38,371 bases of DNA from a virus, in IMG/VR virus record IMGVR_UViG_3300048833_000752, positions 1 to 38,371 of that record; one strand, given 5' to 3'. Within the stretch, counting starts at the first letter, position 1, and every line of letters starts with the position of its first letter. The notes beneath the pieces were generated by a model. It was not told the DNA's origin. It searched no databases and saw only the letters and a program-made list of their open reading frames with translations. The position numbers and the translations under genes were made by a program. Of this stretch, positions 29,696-37,477 are shown piece after piece.

Positions 29696-32395
29696 ATGAA
29701 CGTAACCCTGATCCGGATCGACGCGCAGGACGCGTCGGGCGGAGCTGTGCCTATCCGGCTTTCCAGCCACGACATTCCCGAGGCCTGCCATCTGGCCGGC
29801 GAGGAATGGGAACCGGCGCTCGTCGAATTGCCCGACTTCGCGCTCGACTTTTTCGGCGGCGGATTTGCCGGGCAGGTGACAGCGCCGCGCACCGGCTTCT
29901 CGGTGGCCACGTCCGGCCTTGCCGCCTTCGGCGCGGTCGCGGCCAACCGCGCGCGGTGTGCCGATGCGCGGGTGCGGATCTGGGTGGGCGACATCACCAG
30001 CACGGCGACGGTTGATCTGGGGCCGCTGACGCTGCGTTTCGACGGGCGGATCACCGGCGAGCCGGACATCGATGATGCAAGCCGCACCGCTCGGTTCGAT
30101 GCCGCGGTGAAGGACAGCTGGGCCGACAAGCCGCTGCTGGCGCTGTTTGCCGGGACCGGTGGGATCGAAGGCCCGGCCGATCTCACCGGACAGCCCGAGC
30201 CGCTGACGCTCGGCAATGTCCGTTTCGGCGGCGGCGTGCTGATCGACAATGTCGACAACATCTGGATGGTCAGCAATGGGCCGGTGCAGGCGGTGAATGC
30301 GGTCTATGACCGGCTTGCCAGCCTTGGGACCAGCGCGGGCAACTTTGCCGATCTGGCGGCGCTCAAGGCGGCCAGCATTCCAAACGGCAGCTGGGGCACG
30401 TGCCTGGCGCTTGGCCTGGTGCGGCTCGGTGCACCGCCTGACGGGCGGGTGAGTTTTGACATTTCGGGCAGCAACAGCGGAACCGGCGGCTATGTCCGAC
30501 GCGCGGGCGCGATCATCCGCCGGATCGCCGATCTGGCAGGGGGCACGGTCAATGCAGCGAGCCTGACGGCGCTCGACACGGCGCGACCGTACAACCTCCA
30601 GCTGCAGCTGCGCGAGCAGCTTAGCGCGCGCGAGATCGTGGCGCAGCTGGCCGATAGCGTCGGGGCGGTGGCGGGTGTCTCGCTGACTGGCGAACTGTTC
30701 GCGCAGGCGCTGGCGATTGGAGCTTCGGGCGAGGCGCTCAATCCCGATGACAGCAGCGCTCAGCGTGTGTTGGCCGTGGAAGAGCTGGCCAAGTTGCCAC
30801 CCAACTGGCGGCTCGCGACCGAGGCTGAGCTGACCTTCGAAGTGCATTCGGCCGACGAGGCGGCGTTCTCCTACCGCTGGCAGGGCGAATGGTCGGCGGC
30901 GCGGGTTTACCGGCGCGACGACGTGGTGACCGGCCCCGATGGCGCGGCCTGGGCCTATATCAACGCCACTCCGGCGGCGGGACAGGCGCTGCCGGTCTAT
31001 CCGGCAACGTCGAATTCGCACTGGGAGGTGTTCCAGGTCTCGCCGAGCGCGGCGGTCGCCCCCGCCAACGCCAACCGCGTGCCGTTTTCGCTGATGGAAG
31101 GCGACCGGGGCTGGGGTGTGAACTTCAACCCGTCATCGCTGGTCGCTAGCACCTCTTACGGAACCGCGAGCGGGCTGCGCTTCTTCCGCGCCAGCGTCAC
31201 CGCCACGGCGGCATCGCAAGACTTCTCGATCGGGCAGTCCTCGACCGGCGCGGCGCTGTTCGTGCTGACGCCGGGCACCCGGGTTTCGGTGCAGGCGCGG
31301 CTCGAAACGACGGGCGTTGCTGACGGGCCTTGGCGTCTGGCGTTGTTCGGGTTCACGGCTGCCGGCGCGCAATCGGAGATCGCCTCGGTTTCCGGCTCGG
31401 GCCTGCGCGCGCTGACCGATGCGGCGGCGCAGATGTTCGTCGATGTGCCTGCGGGGATCATCGGCGGGCGGCTCGAGTTCTACTCTCAGACCACCGGCGC
31501 GGGGGCCTTCACCGTCGCGATCGCCGAACCGATGGTGACCCCGGCCGCAGCAGGCCAGACCGTGCATCCTGCGTTCTCGCCGGGGCCGAATTCCGATGAC
31601 GCCGCCGATGTGACAGCGACCATCAGCGGTGCAGGCGAGATCATCGTCGATTATGATAGCGCCGACAATCTTACCAGCCCGCTGCCGCTGACCGAGAATT
31701 ACCAGCTTGTCGCGCGCGGTGGATCGGCCTTCACCAGCGGGGTGAGCTGGTCGGTGGATGTGGTGTCAGGCACATTCTCCGGCACCGCGCCCAGCATCAG
31801 TGGCACGGGCACAGGCCAACTCAGCATCAATTCCGGCCTTGCCTCGCCCGAGGCGCAGTTGCGCGTGACTGCTTCGATCGGCGGTGCATCATATCCGCCG
31901 ATAGCCGTGCAGATCACGAAGCGCGTTGCCCCGCCTACGTCCAGCGGTGGCACTGGTGGCAGCACCAACTTCGCCAGCGACAACACGCTGACGGCATTTA
32001 GCACTTCCAGTTTCACATCGGTGTGTGACGATCTTACCATCGTTCTGCCAGCAGGGGTGACGACTGCGACCCTCACCGCTTCATCGCTCACTCTGCGCAC
32101 CGCGACCGTTGTAGCACCAACCGGCGACACGGTTTGCGAGTTCAAGTGGCAGCGCGAATCTTCCCCCGGAACGTGGGTTGATGTCGGGTCAGCAGCAACA
32201 TCGAGCCCCAACCCCGGCGTGGTCGAGGATGGTGACAGTTCTCTCCTTCTGCGACAGCTCGGGTCTGTCACATGCAATCGCAGCGCCACGGGGTTGAGTG
32301 CCGGTAGCACGCAGAAATTCAGGCTAGTCGCGCGCGTTTCGGGCGGAAACGTGCGCGGCATCACCCTGACCGGAACAGTGAGTGCGCAAGGATGA
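29696..32395 (+). CDS. J-like central tail-tip / host-specificity protein
   Basis: 899 residues. The N-terminal ~350 residues (WEPALVELPDFALDFFGGGFAG, RVRIWVGDITST, LRFDGRITGEPDID, RTARFDAAVKDSWADKPLLALFAGTGG) form the tail hub part, common at the end of tail modules in related phages. Residues ~375-420 hold a carbohydrate-binding-like segment (WQGEWSAARVYRRDDVVTGPDGAAWAYI). A beta-sandwich follows (~455-620), then Ig/FN3-like repeats. From about 31960 base composition drops and serine/threonine rise, suggesting that the tip was exchanged. It probably contacts the receptor. Confidence 0.8.
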   Translation: MNVTLIRIDAQDASGGAVPIRLSSHDIPEACHLAGEEWEPALVELPDFALDFFGGGFAGQVTAPRTGFSVATSGLAAFGAVAANRARCADARVRIWVGDITSTATVDLGPLTLRFDGRITGEPDIDDASRTARFDAAVKDSWADKPLLALFAGTGGIEGPADLTGQPEPLTLGNVRFGGGVLIDNVDNIWMVSNGPVQAVNAVYDRLASLGTSAGNFADLAALKAASIPNGSWGTCLALGLVRLGAPPDGRVSFDISGSNSGTGGYVRRAGAIIRRIADLAGGTVNAASLTALDTARPYNLQLQLREQLSAREIVAQLADSVGAVAGVSLTGELFAQALAIGASGEALNPDDSSAQRVLAVEELAKLPPNWRLATEAELTFEVHSADEAAFSYRWQGEWSAARVYRRDDVVTGPDGAAWAYINATPAAGQALPVYPATSNSHWEVFQVSPSAAVAPANANRVPFSLMEGDRGWGVNFNPSSLVASTSYGTASGLRFFRASVTATAASQDFSIGQSSTGAALFVLTPGTRVSVQARLETTGVADGPWRLALFGFTAAGAQSEIASVSGSGLRALTDAAAQMFVDVPAGIIGGRLEFYSQTTGAGAFTVAIAEPMVTPAAAGQTVHPAFSPGPNSDDAADVTATISGAGEIIVDYDSADNLTSPLPLTENYQLVARGGSAFTSGVSWSVDVVSGTFSGTAPSISGTGTGQLSINSGLASPEAQLRVTASIGGASYPPIAVQITKRVAPPTSSGGTGGSTNFASDNTLTAFSTSSFTSVCDDLTIVLPAGVTTATLTASSLTLRTATVVAPTGDTVCEFKWQRESSPGTWVDVGSAATSSPNPGVVEDGDSSLLLRQLGSVTCNRSATGLSAGSTQKFRLVARVSGGNVRGITLTGTVSAQG

Positions 32396-32661
32396 TCCTT
32401 ATAGAGCACCCCGAAACCGGCGAGCGCTGTCTGGTTGAAAGCACCACCGGCTATGACGGGTGGCTGTTGATCTGCGACAAGGTTGAGCCACCAGAGAATG
32501 AGGATTGCGAATGGTGCGATCAAACCAAGCGCTTCAAGCCCGACAATGCGAGGCGCGCGCGCAACCAGAAGCTGCGGACCATCCGCGATCCCGAGGCGCT
32601 ACTTGACCTGATCGAAAGTCTGACATCGCGCATCGAAGCGCTTGAGGCGCGCGGTCGATGA
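32392..32661 (+). CDS. Small hypothetical protein after the J-like gene
   Basis: 89 residues, ATGA overlaps on both sides. MILIEHPETGERCLVESTTGYDGWLLICDKVEPPENEDCEWCDQ holds four cysteines (ERC, LIC, DCEWC) and the rest is helical (LRTIRDPEALLDLIESLTSRIEALEA). The helix may dimerise. No family recognised; likely a virion or assembly accessory. Confidence 0.68.
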   Translation: MILIEHPETGERCLVESTTGYDGWLLICDKVEPPENEDCEWCDQTKRFKPDNARRARNQKLRTIRDPEALLDLIESLTSRIEALEARGR

Positions 32662-32972
32662 AGCGTGCAATCGCCGCCATCGTCCTGTTGCTGGCCGGCT
32701 GCGACAATAAGATTGCGGTCGATGGCTATGAGTTCGGTGAGCCGACATGGGTGGCAACCGAGTTGCGGGTCAAAGTGGTGCTGGTGCCCAGCATCGAGGA
32801 ACTGCGCAAGATCGGGCCCGATGTCGCTGAAGGCCGCAATCTCATGGCCTTTGCCCGAGTGAGCCCTGACGGTTCCTGCACGATCTACAAGCTCGACAGC
32901 CGGGTCCGCTACGCTCCCGAGTGGGACGGGCACGAACTCAATCACTGCATCTTTGGAGAATGGCACCGATGA
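32658..32972 (+). CDS. Small lipoprotein
   Basis: 104 residues, ATGA coupled on both sides. The N-terminus MKRAIAAIVLLLAGCDNK has a positive start, hydrophobic core and lipobox LLAGC with C15 as lipidation site, so it should be anchored in a membrane facing the periplasm. The mature part ends YAPEWDGHELNHCIFGEWHR, with EWxxHELxHCxxGxxH spacing reminiscent of metal sites in short peptidases, though the chain seems too short to be sure. It may be a lysogenic-conversion or lysis-linked protein. No family named. Confidence 0.7.
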   Translation: MKRAIAAIVLLLAGCDNKIAVDGYEFGEPTWVATELRVKVVLVPSIEELRKIGPDVAEGRNLMAFARVSPDGSCTIYKLDSRVRYAPEWDGHELNHCIFGEWHR

Positions 32973-33124
32973 ACGCAGCCTTCTGCGCACTTATGAGGCG
33001 CATCCACCGATCAATAGCCTGTTGGCGCGTTCGCCGGGGCCGCGCCCAACGCATCTGCGCTCCGGGGCAATGGGTAGTCTGGCGCGATGGCGAGATCGTG
33101 ATGAGCAAGGATATTGGCGCGTGA
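32969..33124 (+). CDS. Small basic hypothetical protein
   Basis: 51 residues, start overlapping the lipoprotein stop (ATGA) and stop overlapping the next GTG (GTGA). MNAAFCALMRRIHRSIACWRVRRGRAQ is strongly basic and amphipathic, followed by RICAPGQWVVWRDGEIVMSKD. It may be a cytoplasmic peptide or short virion component. Not recognised. Confidence 0.5.
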   Translation: MNAAFCALMRRIHRSIACWRVRRGRAQRICAPGQWVVWRDGEIVMSKDIGA

Positions 33125-33315
33125 GCGACCCTTTCCACGATCTGCCCGAGGGCGTGAAGGCCGCCGCCGATCTGCTGTCCATTGCAGCCTTGGTAGGGTC
33201 GTTTGTGAACATTCTTCCTGCTTTCGCAGCGATCCTGACCATCATCTGGACGGCCATCCGGATCTACGAGACGGACACTGTGCAGAGGCTGCTGGGCAAA
33301 GGAGAAAAGCGATGA
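33121..33315 (+). CDS. Small membrane protein, holin-cluster member
   Basis: 64 residues starting with GTG at 33121 (GTGA junction). Residues ~15-48 (AADLLSIAALVGSFVNILPAFAAILTIIW) give one long or two short hydrophobic helices, ending in a charged tail (DTVQRLLGKGEKR). Its place directly before another membrane protein and the endolysin suggests a role as holin or antiholin. The pair of small membrane proteins could form the pore-forming team. Confidence 0.62.
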   Translation: MSDPFHDLPEGVKAAADLLSIAALVGSFVNILPAFAAILTIIWTAIRIYETDTVQRLLGKGEKR

Positions 33316-33575
33316 TTGAATGGCTTGACCGACACCTTGTGCCGGAATGGCGCAAGGCGTGGTCGTTTCTCAGCGTCCGCGCCGCTGGCCTGTTCGCGGC
33401 GACCATCAGCGCACTTGCTGCCCAGCCTGACTTACTGCTGGGCATCATCAACTTCATGCCGACCGACCCGATCCGGCGCGCGGGCCTCGCGATCGGCGTC
33501 GGCCTGATCGCGTTCTTCGGGCCGACTGTCCTGCGGCTCTGGAACCAGGCGAACGCCAATGACGCAGCCGAATAA
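33312..33575 (+). CDS. Putative holin
   Basis: 87 residues, ATGA coupled. A soluble start MIEWLDRHLVPEWRKAWSFLSVRAAG is followed by hydrophobic stretches ~26-42 (AGLFAATISALAAQPDLLLGII) and ~62-78 (RAGLAIGVGLIAFFGPTVLRL), with a charged tail. The WxxxHLVPEWRKAWSFxSVR beginning followed by two helices is one I associate with phage holins in proteobacteria. The stop overlaps the endolysin start by 17 bp. It would set lysis time by opening the inner membrane. Confidence 0.68.
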   Translation: MIEWLDRHLVPEWRKAWSFLSVRAAGLFAATISALAAQPDLLLGIINFMPTDPIRRAGLAIGVGLIAFFGPTVLRLWNQANANDAAE

Positions 33576-34179
33576 CCGCCCGGCGCCGCAGCGCCACCCT
33601 AACCTGCCGCCAAGGCGTGCAGGCATCGCCGCCACCGTCGCAGCGATCCTTGCCGCCGTGGTCGCGCTGGAAGGCGTATATGTGAACCATCCGAGCGATC
33701 CGGGCGGTGCTACCAACTGGGGTATTACTGAACGGGTAGCGCGCCAGAACGGCTTCACCGGAGACATGCGCAACCTGACACAGGGGCAAGCCAAAGACAT
33801 CTACCGTCGCCAGTATATTGAAGCGCCGGGGTTTATGCCACTGGTCGAGATTGATCCTGCCGTCGCAGAGGAAGTGATCGATACTGGCGTGAACATGGGG
33901 CCGCCCCGCCCGATCCGGTTCTTCCGTCGCGCCGTGAATGAGGTCTGCAATACGCGCCTTCCGATCACCGGCACGATGGACGGGGTCGCGGTCAAGGCGT
34001 GGAGCGATTGCCGCGCCAATCTCGGGCCCCGTTCTTGCGTTGCCATGCTGACCAGTCTCGATCGCCAGCAGCGCGCCGAATACGATCGTCTGGTGCGCGT
34101 CAATCCGCGCCTCAAGGTCTTTCACCGCGGATGGATCAATCACCGCATTGGTAACGTCAATCGGAGCCGGTGCGTCTGA
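33559..34179 (+). CDS. Endolysin, GH108 muramidase with N-terminal anchor (SAR type)
   Basis: 206 residues. The active-site segment ALEGVYVNHPSDPGGATNWGIT contains the catalytic E38 and is the signature of glycoside hydrolase 108. The C-terminal part (VIDTGVNMGPPRPIRFFRRAVN, DGVAVKAWSDCR, RQQRAEYDRLVRVNPRLKVFHRGWINH) is the PG_binding_3 domain that goes with it. Residues ~21-37 (AGIAATVAAILAAVVAL) form a weakly hydrophobic, Ala-rich helix directly before E38. This fits a signal-anchor-release enzyme, kept inactive at the membrane and released when the membrane is depolarised. It cuts the MurNAc-GlcNAc bond of peptidoglycan. Confidence 0.9.
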   Translation: MTQPNNRPAPQRHPNLPPRRAGIAATVAAILAAVVALEGVYVNHPSDPGGATNWGITERVARQNGFTGDMRNLTQGQAKDIYRRQYIEAPGFMPLVEIDPAVAEEVIDTGVNMGPPRPIRFFRRAVNEVCNTRLPITGTMDGVAVKAWSDCRANLGPRSCVAMLTSLDRQQRAEYDRLVRVNPRLKVFHRGWINHRIGNVNRSRCV

Positions 34180-34325
34180 TGCTGCCGACACCTGAGCAGG
34201 AAAAGCAGGCCATCCTCGCGCTGATGGGGCTGGCCTTGCTCGTAATCTTCGGCGCTGCGGCGCTTCTCGGCGGGATCGCGCTCGCCGTGATCTGGGCGGT
34301 CAAATGGGTGTGGGGTTTGGCATGA
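34179..34325 (+). CDS. Small membrane protein between endolysin and spanin
   Basis: 48 residues. The start shares a base with the endolysin stop (TGATG) and the stop overlaps the Rz-like start (ATGA). MLPTPEQEKQAILALMGLALLVIFGAAALLGGIALAVIWAVKW has a charged head and one to two hydrophobic helices. It may be a holin/antiholin or help spanin placement. Not recognised by sequence. Confidence 0.62.
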   Translation: MLPTPEQEKQAILALMGLALLVIFGAAALLGGIALAVIWAVKWVWGLA

Positions 34326-34960
34326 TGGGAATCATCACATCGTTCCTGGCTGGCAGGGGCTTGAAGCTGGCTCTGGGCGGCTTGGCAATCGTGACGCTGT
34401 TCGCAGTCATCCAGACCATCCGCATCGAGGGCGCGTTCTGCTCGAACGTCGAGGCTGGCGAGAAACCCAGCTGCATCATTCGCGGCTTCAAGCAGGAATT
34501 GCAGATCACTCGCATCAGCCTGGCCGAAGCTGAAGCCTATGGCCGCGCTGAGGCAGCAAAGCACAAGGCGACCAAGCAAGCCTACGTCGAGGCGCAGGAA
34601 GAGGCGGCACGCTTGGAATCCGAACGCCTTGCGCGTGTCGTGGCCCGTCAAGAGGAGATCACCCATGAAATCGAAGCTGAATATCGCCAGCGCATCGCTG
34701 CTCTGCGTGCTCGCGCTGACCGGCTGCGCGCACAAGTCGAAGCCGGTCGAGGAGGCGGTGCTGCCGGTGCGTCCGGTGACCTGCAATTGCCCGAAACCGG
34801 CGACCCCGCCGCCCGAGCTGATGCAGCGCCCGACTGTCGAAGCCTTCCTGCCCCAGACCTGACCACCGAAATTCGCTGCCGCGAGATCGCCGAACAGCAG
34901 GCCACCCAGCTGGCTGCGCTGATCGACTGGGTCGAGCGCCAGTTCAACGTCCAGCCCTGA
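34322..34960 (+). CDS. Inner-membrane spanin (Rz-like)
   Basis: 212 residues from ATG 34322 (ATG 34325 also possible). Residues ~14-32 (LKLALGGLAIVTLFAVIQTI) are an N-terminal transmembrane anchor, followed by a periplasmic coiled coil of about 95 residues (EAEAYGRAEAAKHKATKQAYVEAQEEAARLESERLARVVARQEEITHEIEAEYRQRIAAL). It ends in a Cys-containing region (CRSLPAPDLTTEIRCREIAEQQATQLAALIDWVE). This is the i-spanin plan. A lipoprotein gene is nested in its +1 frame, as Rz1 within Rz. The pair should bridge both membranes and fuse them in the last lysis step. Confidence 0.85.
   Translation: MMGIITSFLAGRGLKLALGGLAIVTLFAVIQTIRIEGAFCSNVEAGEKPSCIIRGFKQELQITRISLAEAEAYGRAEAAKHKATKQAYVEAQEEAARLESERLARVVARQEEITHEIEAEYRQRIAALRARADRLRAQVEAGRGGGAAGASGDLQLPETGDPAARADAAPDCRSLPAPDLTTEIRCREIAEQQATQLAALIDWVERQFNVQP
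34665..34862 (+). CDS. Outer-membrane spanin lipoprotein (Rz1-like), nested in Rz
   Basis: 65 residues in the +1 frame completely inside the Rz-like gene, from ATG 34665 with AGAGGAG upstream. MKSKLNIASASLLCVLALTGCAHK is a lipoprotein signal with lipobox LTGC. The mature part is Pro-rich (VRPVTCNCPKPATPPPELMQRP), as in Rz1. It would sit in the outer membrane and pair with the coiled coil of the i-spanin. Confidence 0.85.
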   Translation: MKSKLNIASASLLCVLALTGCAHKSKPVEEAVLPVRPVTCNCPKPATPPPELMQRPTVEAFLPQT

Positions 34961-34982
34961 CCTCTCTCGAAAGGAAACGACC

Positions 34983-35270
34983 ATGCCCCAGCACACCAAC
35001 AAGTCTGTCGGCGCCATCAACTGGGCCCAGCTGACCGACGCCGACGTGACCACCATCACGTTCCAGAACGTCAGCGCCATGCCGATCACGGTAACCGCCA
35101 CCAATGGCGCGACCCCGCCCGCATCGGACGCTGGCGGGCTGACCTATGCCGCTGGGCAAGGCGAAGCAAACCGCGCGCTCGCCGACCTGTTTCCGGGTGT
35201 GGCTGGAGCGAACCGGGTGTGGGCACGCTCGAGCAACGGCACGCAGCAGGTGTTCGTCAGCCATGCGTAG
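34983..35270 (+). CDS. Small virion-type protein, hypothetical
   Basis: 95 residues with AAAGGAAAC upstream. Beta-rich, without charge clusters: VGAINWAQLTDADVTTITFQNVSAMPITVTATNGATPP, then ALADLFPGVAGANRVWARSSNGTQQVFVSHA. Proteins of this plan are found next to tail spike genes and may decorate virion or spike. The end overlaps the spike start by 8 bp. No family recognised. Confidence 0.7.
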   Translation: MPQHTNKSVGAINWAQLTDADVTTITFQNVSAMPITVTATNGATPPASDAGGLTYAAGQGEANRALADLFPGVAGANRVWARSSNGTQQVFVSHA

Positions 35271-37296
35271 CATCAAGTCACCCCTGATGGGGTTTGCCTC
35301 GCCGCTGGGGCTGTCGGTGCAGCGCGGGCCGCGCCTGGTGATCTCCGCCTCCTCCGTCCTCGAAAGCGCGCTCACCGGCTCGACCGTGGGCGTTCTCTCG
35401 GTTGTGAACGGCAGCGGCACATACACCTTCACCAAGACGGCAGACCCGGACAGCAAGTTCGCGGTGAGCGGCAGCAACCTGAACCTCGCGGCGGGCCTCG
35501 ATTACGAAGCGGCGCAGTCGCACAGCGTCACGATCAGCGCGAGCAACGGGGTGGATGCGCCGATCGTGCAGACGTTCGTGATTGGCGTGGTGAATGTCGA
35601 TGAGAACCCGCCCCTCGACTTCATCTGGTATGGGCAATCGAATACGCTTTTTCATCGCGATAACATGGTTGGTTCCCCTGCGGCATCAGCGAACACCCTC
35701 ATGTGGAATGCGGGGACCGCAAGCTGGGTCACGCCGACCGGCAACGGCCTTCGCGTTTTTCTGAACGCGATGAACGCCGCGACTGGTCGCGTGTGCAGGG
35801 CCATCTTTGGCGGAACTGGCGGCGTGCCGATTTCGACACTGCAAAAAGGGTCGGGAGCCGGTTGGTTTGAAGCGTTGATTGCTGATGTCACGGCCTCGGG
35901 CGCGAACCCCGCCTACATCATCATGCTTCAGGGCGAAGGGGATGCAGGAGCGACCCCCCCGACGACAACGGGTGATTATCTCGCGGCGCTGAATACGCTG
36001 CACACTAATATGGCCAATGATCTCGGCAAGACCCGCGCACAGTTACCGCTGGTGATGTCTAGCCTTGCGCGGGTGGGTTCCGAAAGCAGCACCCCGACTG
36101 CACAGCAAAACTTGGGCTGGCAGGGCATTCGCAATGCGCAGGTCGGTTCGAATGCATTTCACCCGAATATGCATTATTCACACAGCAATTTCGACGCGAC
36201 ATTGGTCGATGGGATCCATTACGATGGAGCCTCCTATCAGCGATCAGGTGCACGTTATTCGCGGATGATAGAGACACTACTGGGCCTGCAATCCACCGCC
36301 CCCCGCTGGTTTGCTACGGGAGCATCGCGGTTCAGCACAACGGAAACAGACGTGACCCTCGTTCATTCGATGGGAACGGACTTCACGCCTTCAACCGGAA
36401 TCACCGGCTTCGAAGTGAGCAACGATAACGGGGTTACGTGGGTCGCGGCGACGGGCGCGCGCATCAACGCGACGACCATCAGGCTAACCCATGCCGATTT
36501 CGGCACCACCGAACGAAAGGTTCGTTACCAGTTCGGCCAATTCAAGAGCATTGCTGGCGCTGTCTATGACAACAGCGCGCTGGCTGTGCCGTTGAACTTC
36601 ACGACCACCGATCTAGTGGCAACGGGCGCAGCCGTTTTGCCGGTCCTGACCTATGCGGGCAGCGTTCGGGCTGACAACGGGGCGCAGAACCAAGCAACCT
36701 TGGCCTCTCTGGCGGTGCCCGGAGCCAGTGAGGCCCTGCTGGCAATCATCGGCGTTACATCTTCCGCGAGCATTTCGCCTACCTCGCTGTCGGTAACATG
36801 CCAGCCTTCCGGGACTGTCATTTCTGCGACTGCTTTGACCACCACCACCCAAGGTGGTGGTGGGCAGGCTAGTGCAGCTATTTGGCAGGCGCTCCTGCCA
36901 GCCGGTACGACTTCGATCACCGCTAACTGGTCGTATGTATCGAACCCATTCACTCGAGCGCGGCTGCACGTTTCGACAATTCAAGCCGCCCGACTTTCCT
37001 CGACCACTGCTGTCGCGTCTGGTCAGGCGCGCGCATCCTCGGCGACCTCTGCCTCCACATCCCTCGCCGCTTCCAATGGTGGCGTGATCTTTGCCATCGG
37101 CTCGCAGGTAAGCTCTGCGACTAGCGGAACCCTATCTGGCACCGAAGCGCTCGTCACCAACAATAGCGAAGTATGGGATACCGGTAGGCATGTGGTCGGG
37201 GGAGTGTCTGGCACCACGGCAAATGCAAGCAGCAGCGTCACTGTCACGTTCAATGCGACTGCGAATGCGGCTGTCGCGGCGGCAAGCTGGCGATGA
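35263..37296 (+). CDS. Tail spike/fibre with cadherin-like and sialate-esterase-like (SGNH) domains
   Basis: 677 residues from ATG 35263, overlapping the previous gene by 8 bp. Residues ~25-112 are a cadherin-like repeat (NGSGTYTFTKTADPDSKFAVSG, LNLAAGLDYEAAQSHSVTISASNGVD). Residues ~115-345 form an SGNH-type esterase of the sialate O-acetylesterase style: GQSN with S126, YIIMLQGEGDA and VDGIHYDG with D316 and H319. The C-terminal ~320 residues are beta-rich, Ser/Thr/Ala-rich and probably receptor-binding or trimerising. It would deacetylate host surface polysaccharide during adsorption. GC falls in the esterase region relative to the head genes, a mark of exchange. Confidence 0.82.
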   Translation: MRSIKSPLMGFASPLGLSVQRGPRLVISASSVLESALTGSTVGVLSVVNGSGTYTFTKTADPDSKFAVSGSNLNLAAGLDYEAAQSHSVTISASNGVDAPIVQTFVIGVVNVDENPPLDFIWYGQSNTLFHRDNMVGSPAASANTLMWNAGTASWVTPTGNGLRVFLNAMNAATGRVCRAIFGGTGGVPISTLQKGSGAGWFEALIADVTASGANPAYIIMLQGEGDAGATPPTTTGDYLAALNTLHTNMANDLGKTRAQLPLVMSSLARVGSESSTPTAQQNLGWQGIRNAQVGSNAFHPNMHYSHSNFDATLVDGIHYDGASYQRSGARYSRMIETLLGLQSTAPRWFATGASRFSTTETDVTLVHSMGTDFTPSTGITGFEVSNDNGVTWVAATGARINATTIRLTHADFGTTERKVRYQFGQFKSIAGAVYDNSALAVPLNFTTTDLVATGAAVLPVLTYAGSVRADNGAQNQATLASLAVPGASEALLAIIGVTSSASISPTSLSVTCQPSGTVISATALTTTTQGGGGQASAAIWQALLPAGTTSITANWSYVSNPFTRARLHVSTIQAARLSSTTAVASGQARASSATSASTSLAASNGGVIFAIGSQVSSATSGTLSGTEALVTNNSEVWDTGRHVVGGVSGTTANASSSVTVTFNATANAAVAAASWR

Positions 37297-37421
37297 CCCA
37301 CCTCCACGAATGGCTAGCCGAGCAAAGCAAGAAGCACTGCGACCTATGCGCGGCATCGCTGATGCTGAACGTCATAACGATCGGGCTGATGCTGGTGCTG
37401 CATGCGGGGCCGGGCGAGTGA
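37293..37421 (+). CDS. Tiny membrane protein
   Basis: 42 residues, ATGA coupled to the spike gene. MTHLHEWLAEQSKKHCDLCAA has a CxxC pair and is followed by one hydrophobic helix (SLMLNVITIGLMLVLHAG). Function unknown. It is the last gene of the rightward chain before a hairpin. Confidence 0.58.
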   Translation: MTHLHEWLAEQSKKHCDLCAASLMLNVITIGLMLVLHAGPGE

Positions 37422-37432
37422 CTAGCAGATAT

Positions 37433-37477
37433 GGTCACATAAATGCCTTATTCGATTTCCAATAAGGCATTGTGACC
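37433..37477 (+). promoter_or_regulatory. Long RNA hairpin covering the ribosome site and start of the last gene
   Basis: Inner stem ATGCCTTATT (37443-37452) with AATAAGGCAT (37461-37470), outer stem GGTCACA (37433-37439) with TGTGACC (37471-37477), a 3-base bulge and an 8-base loop. AAGG and the GTG start (37472) are in the right arm. No T-run follows, so it is not an ordinary terminator. Sequestered initiation would give low or conditional translation. Confidence 0.7.

Noticed and set aside
37433-37477. Hairpin as a terminator of the late operon
   Set aside because: No T-run follows, and the right arm contains a ribosome site and a start codon.
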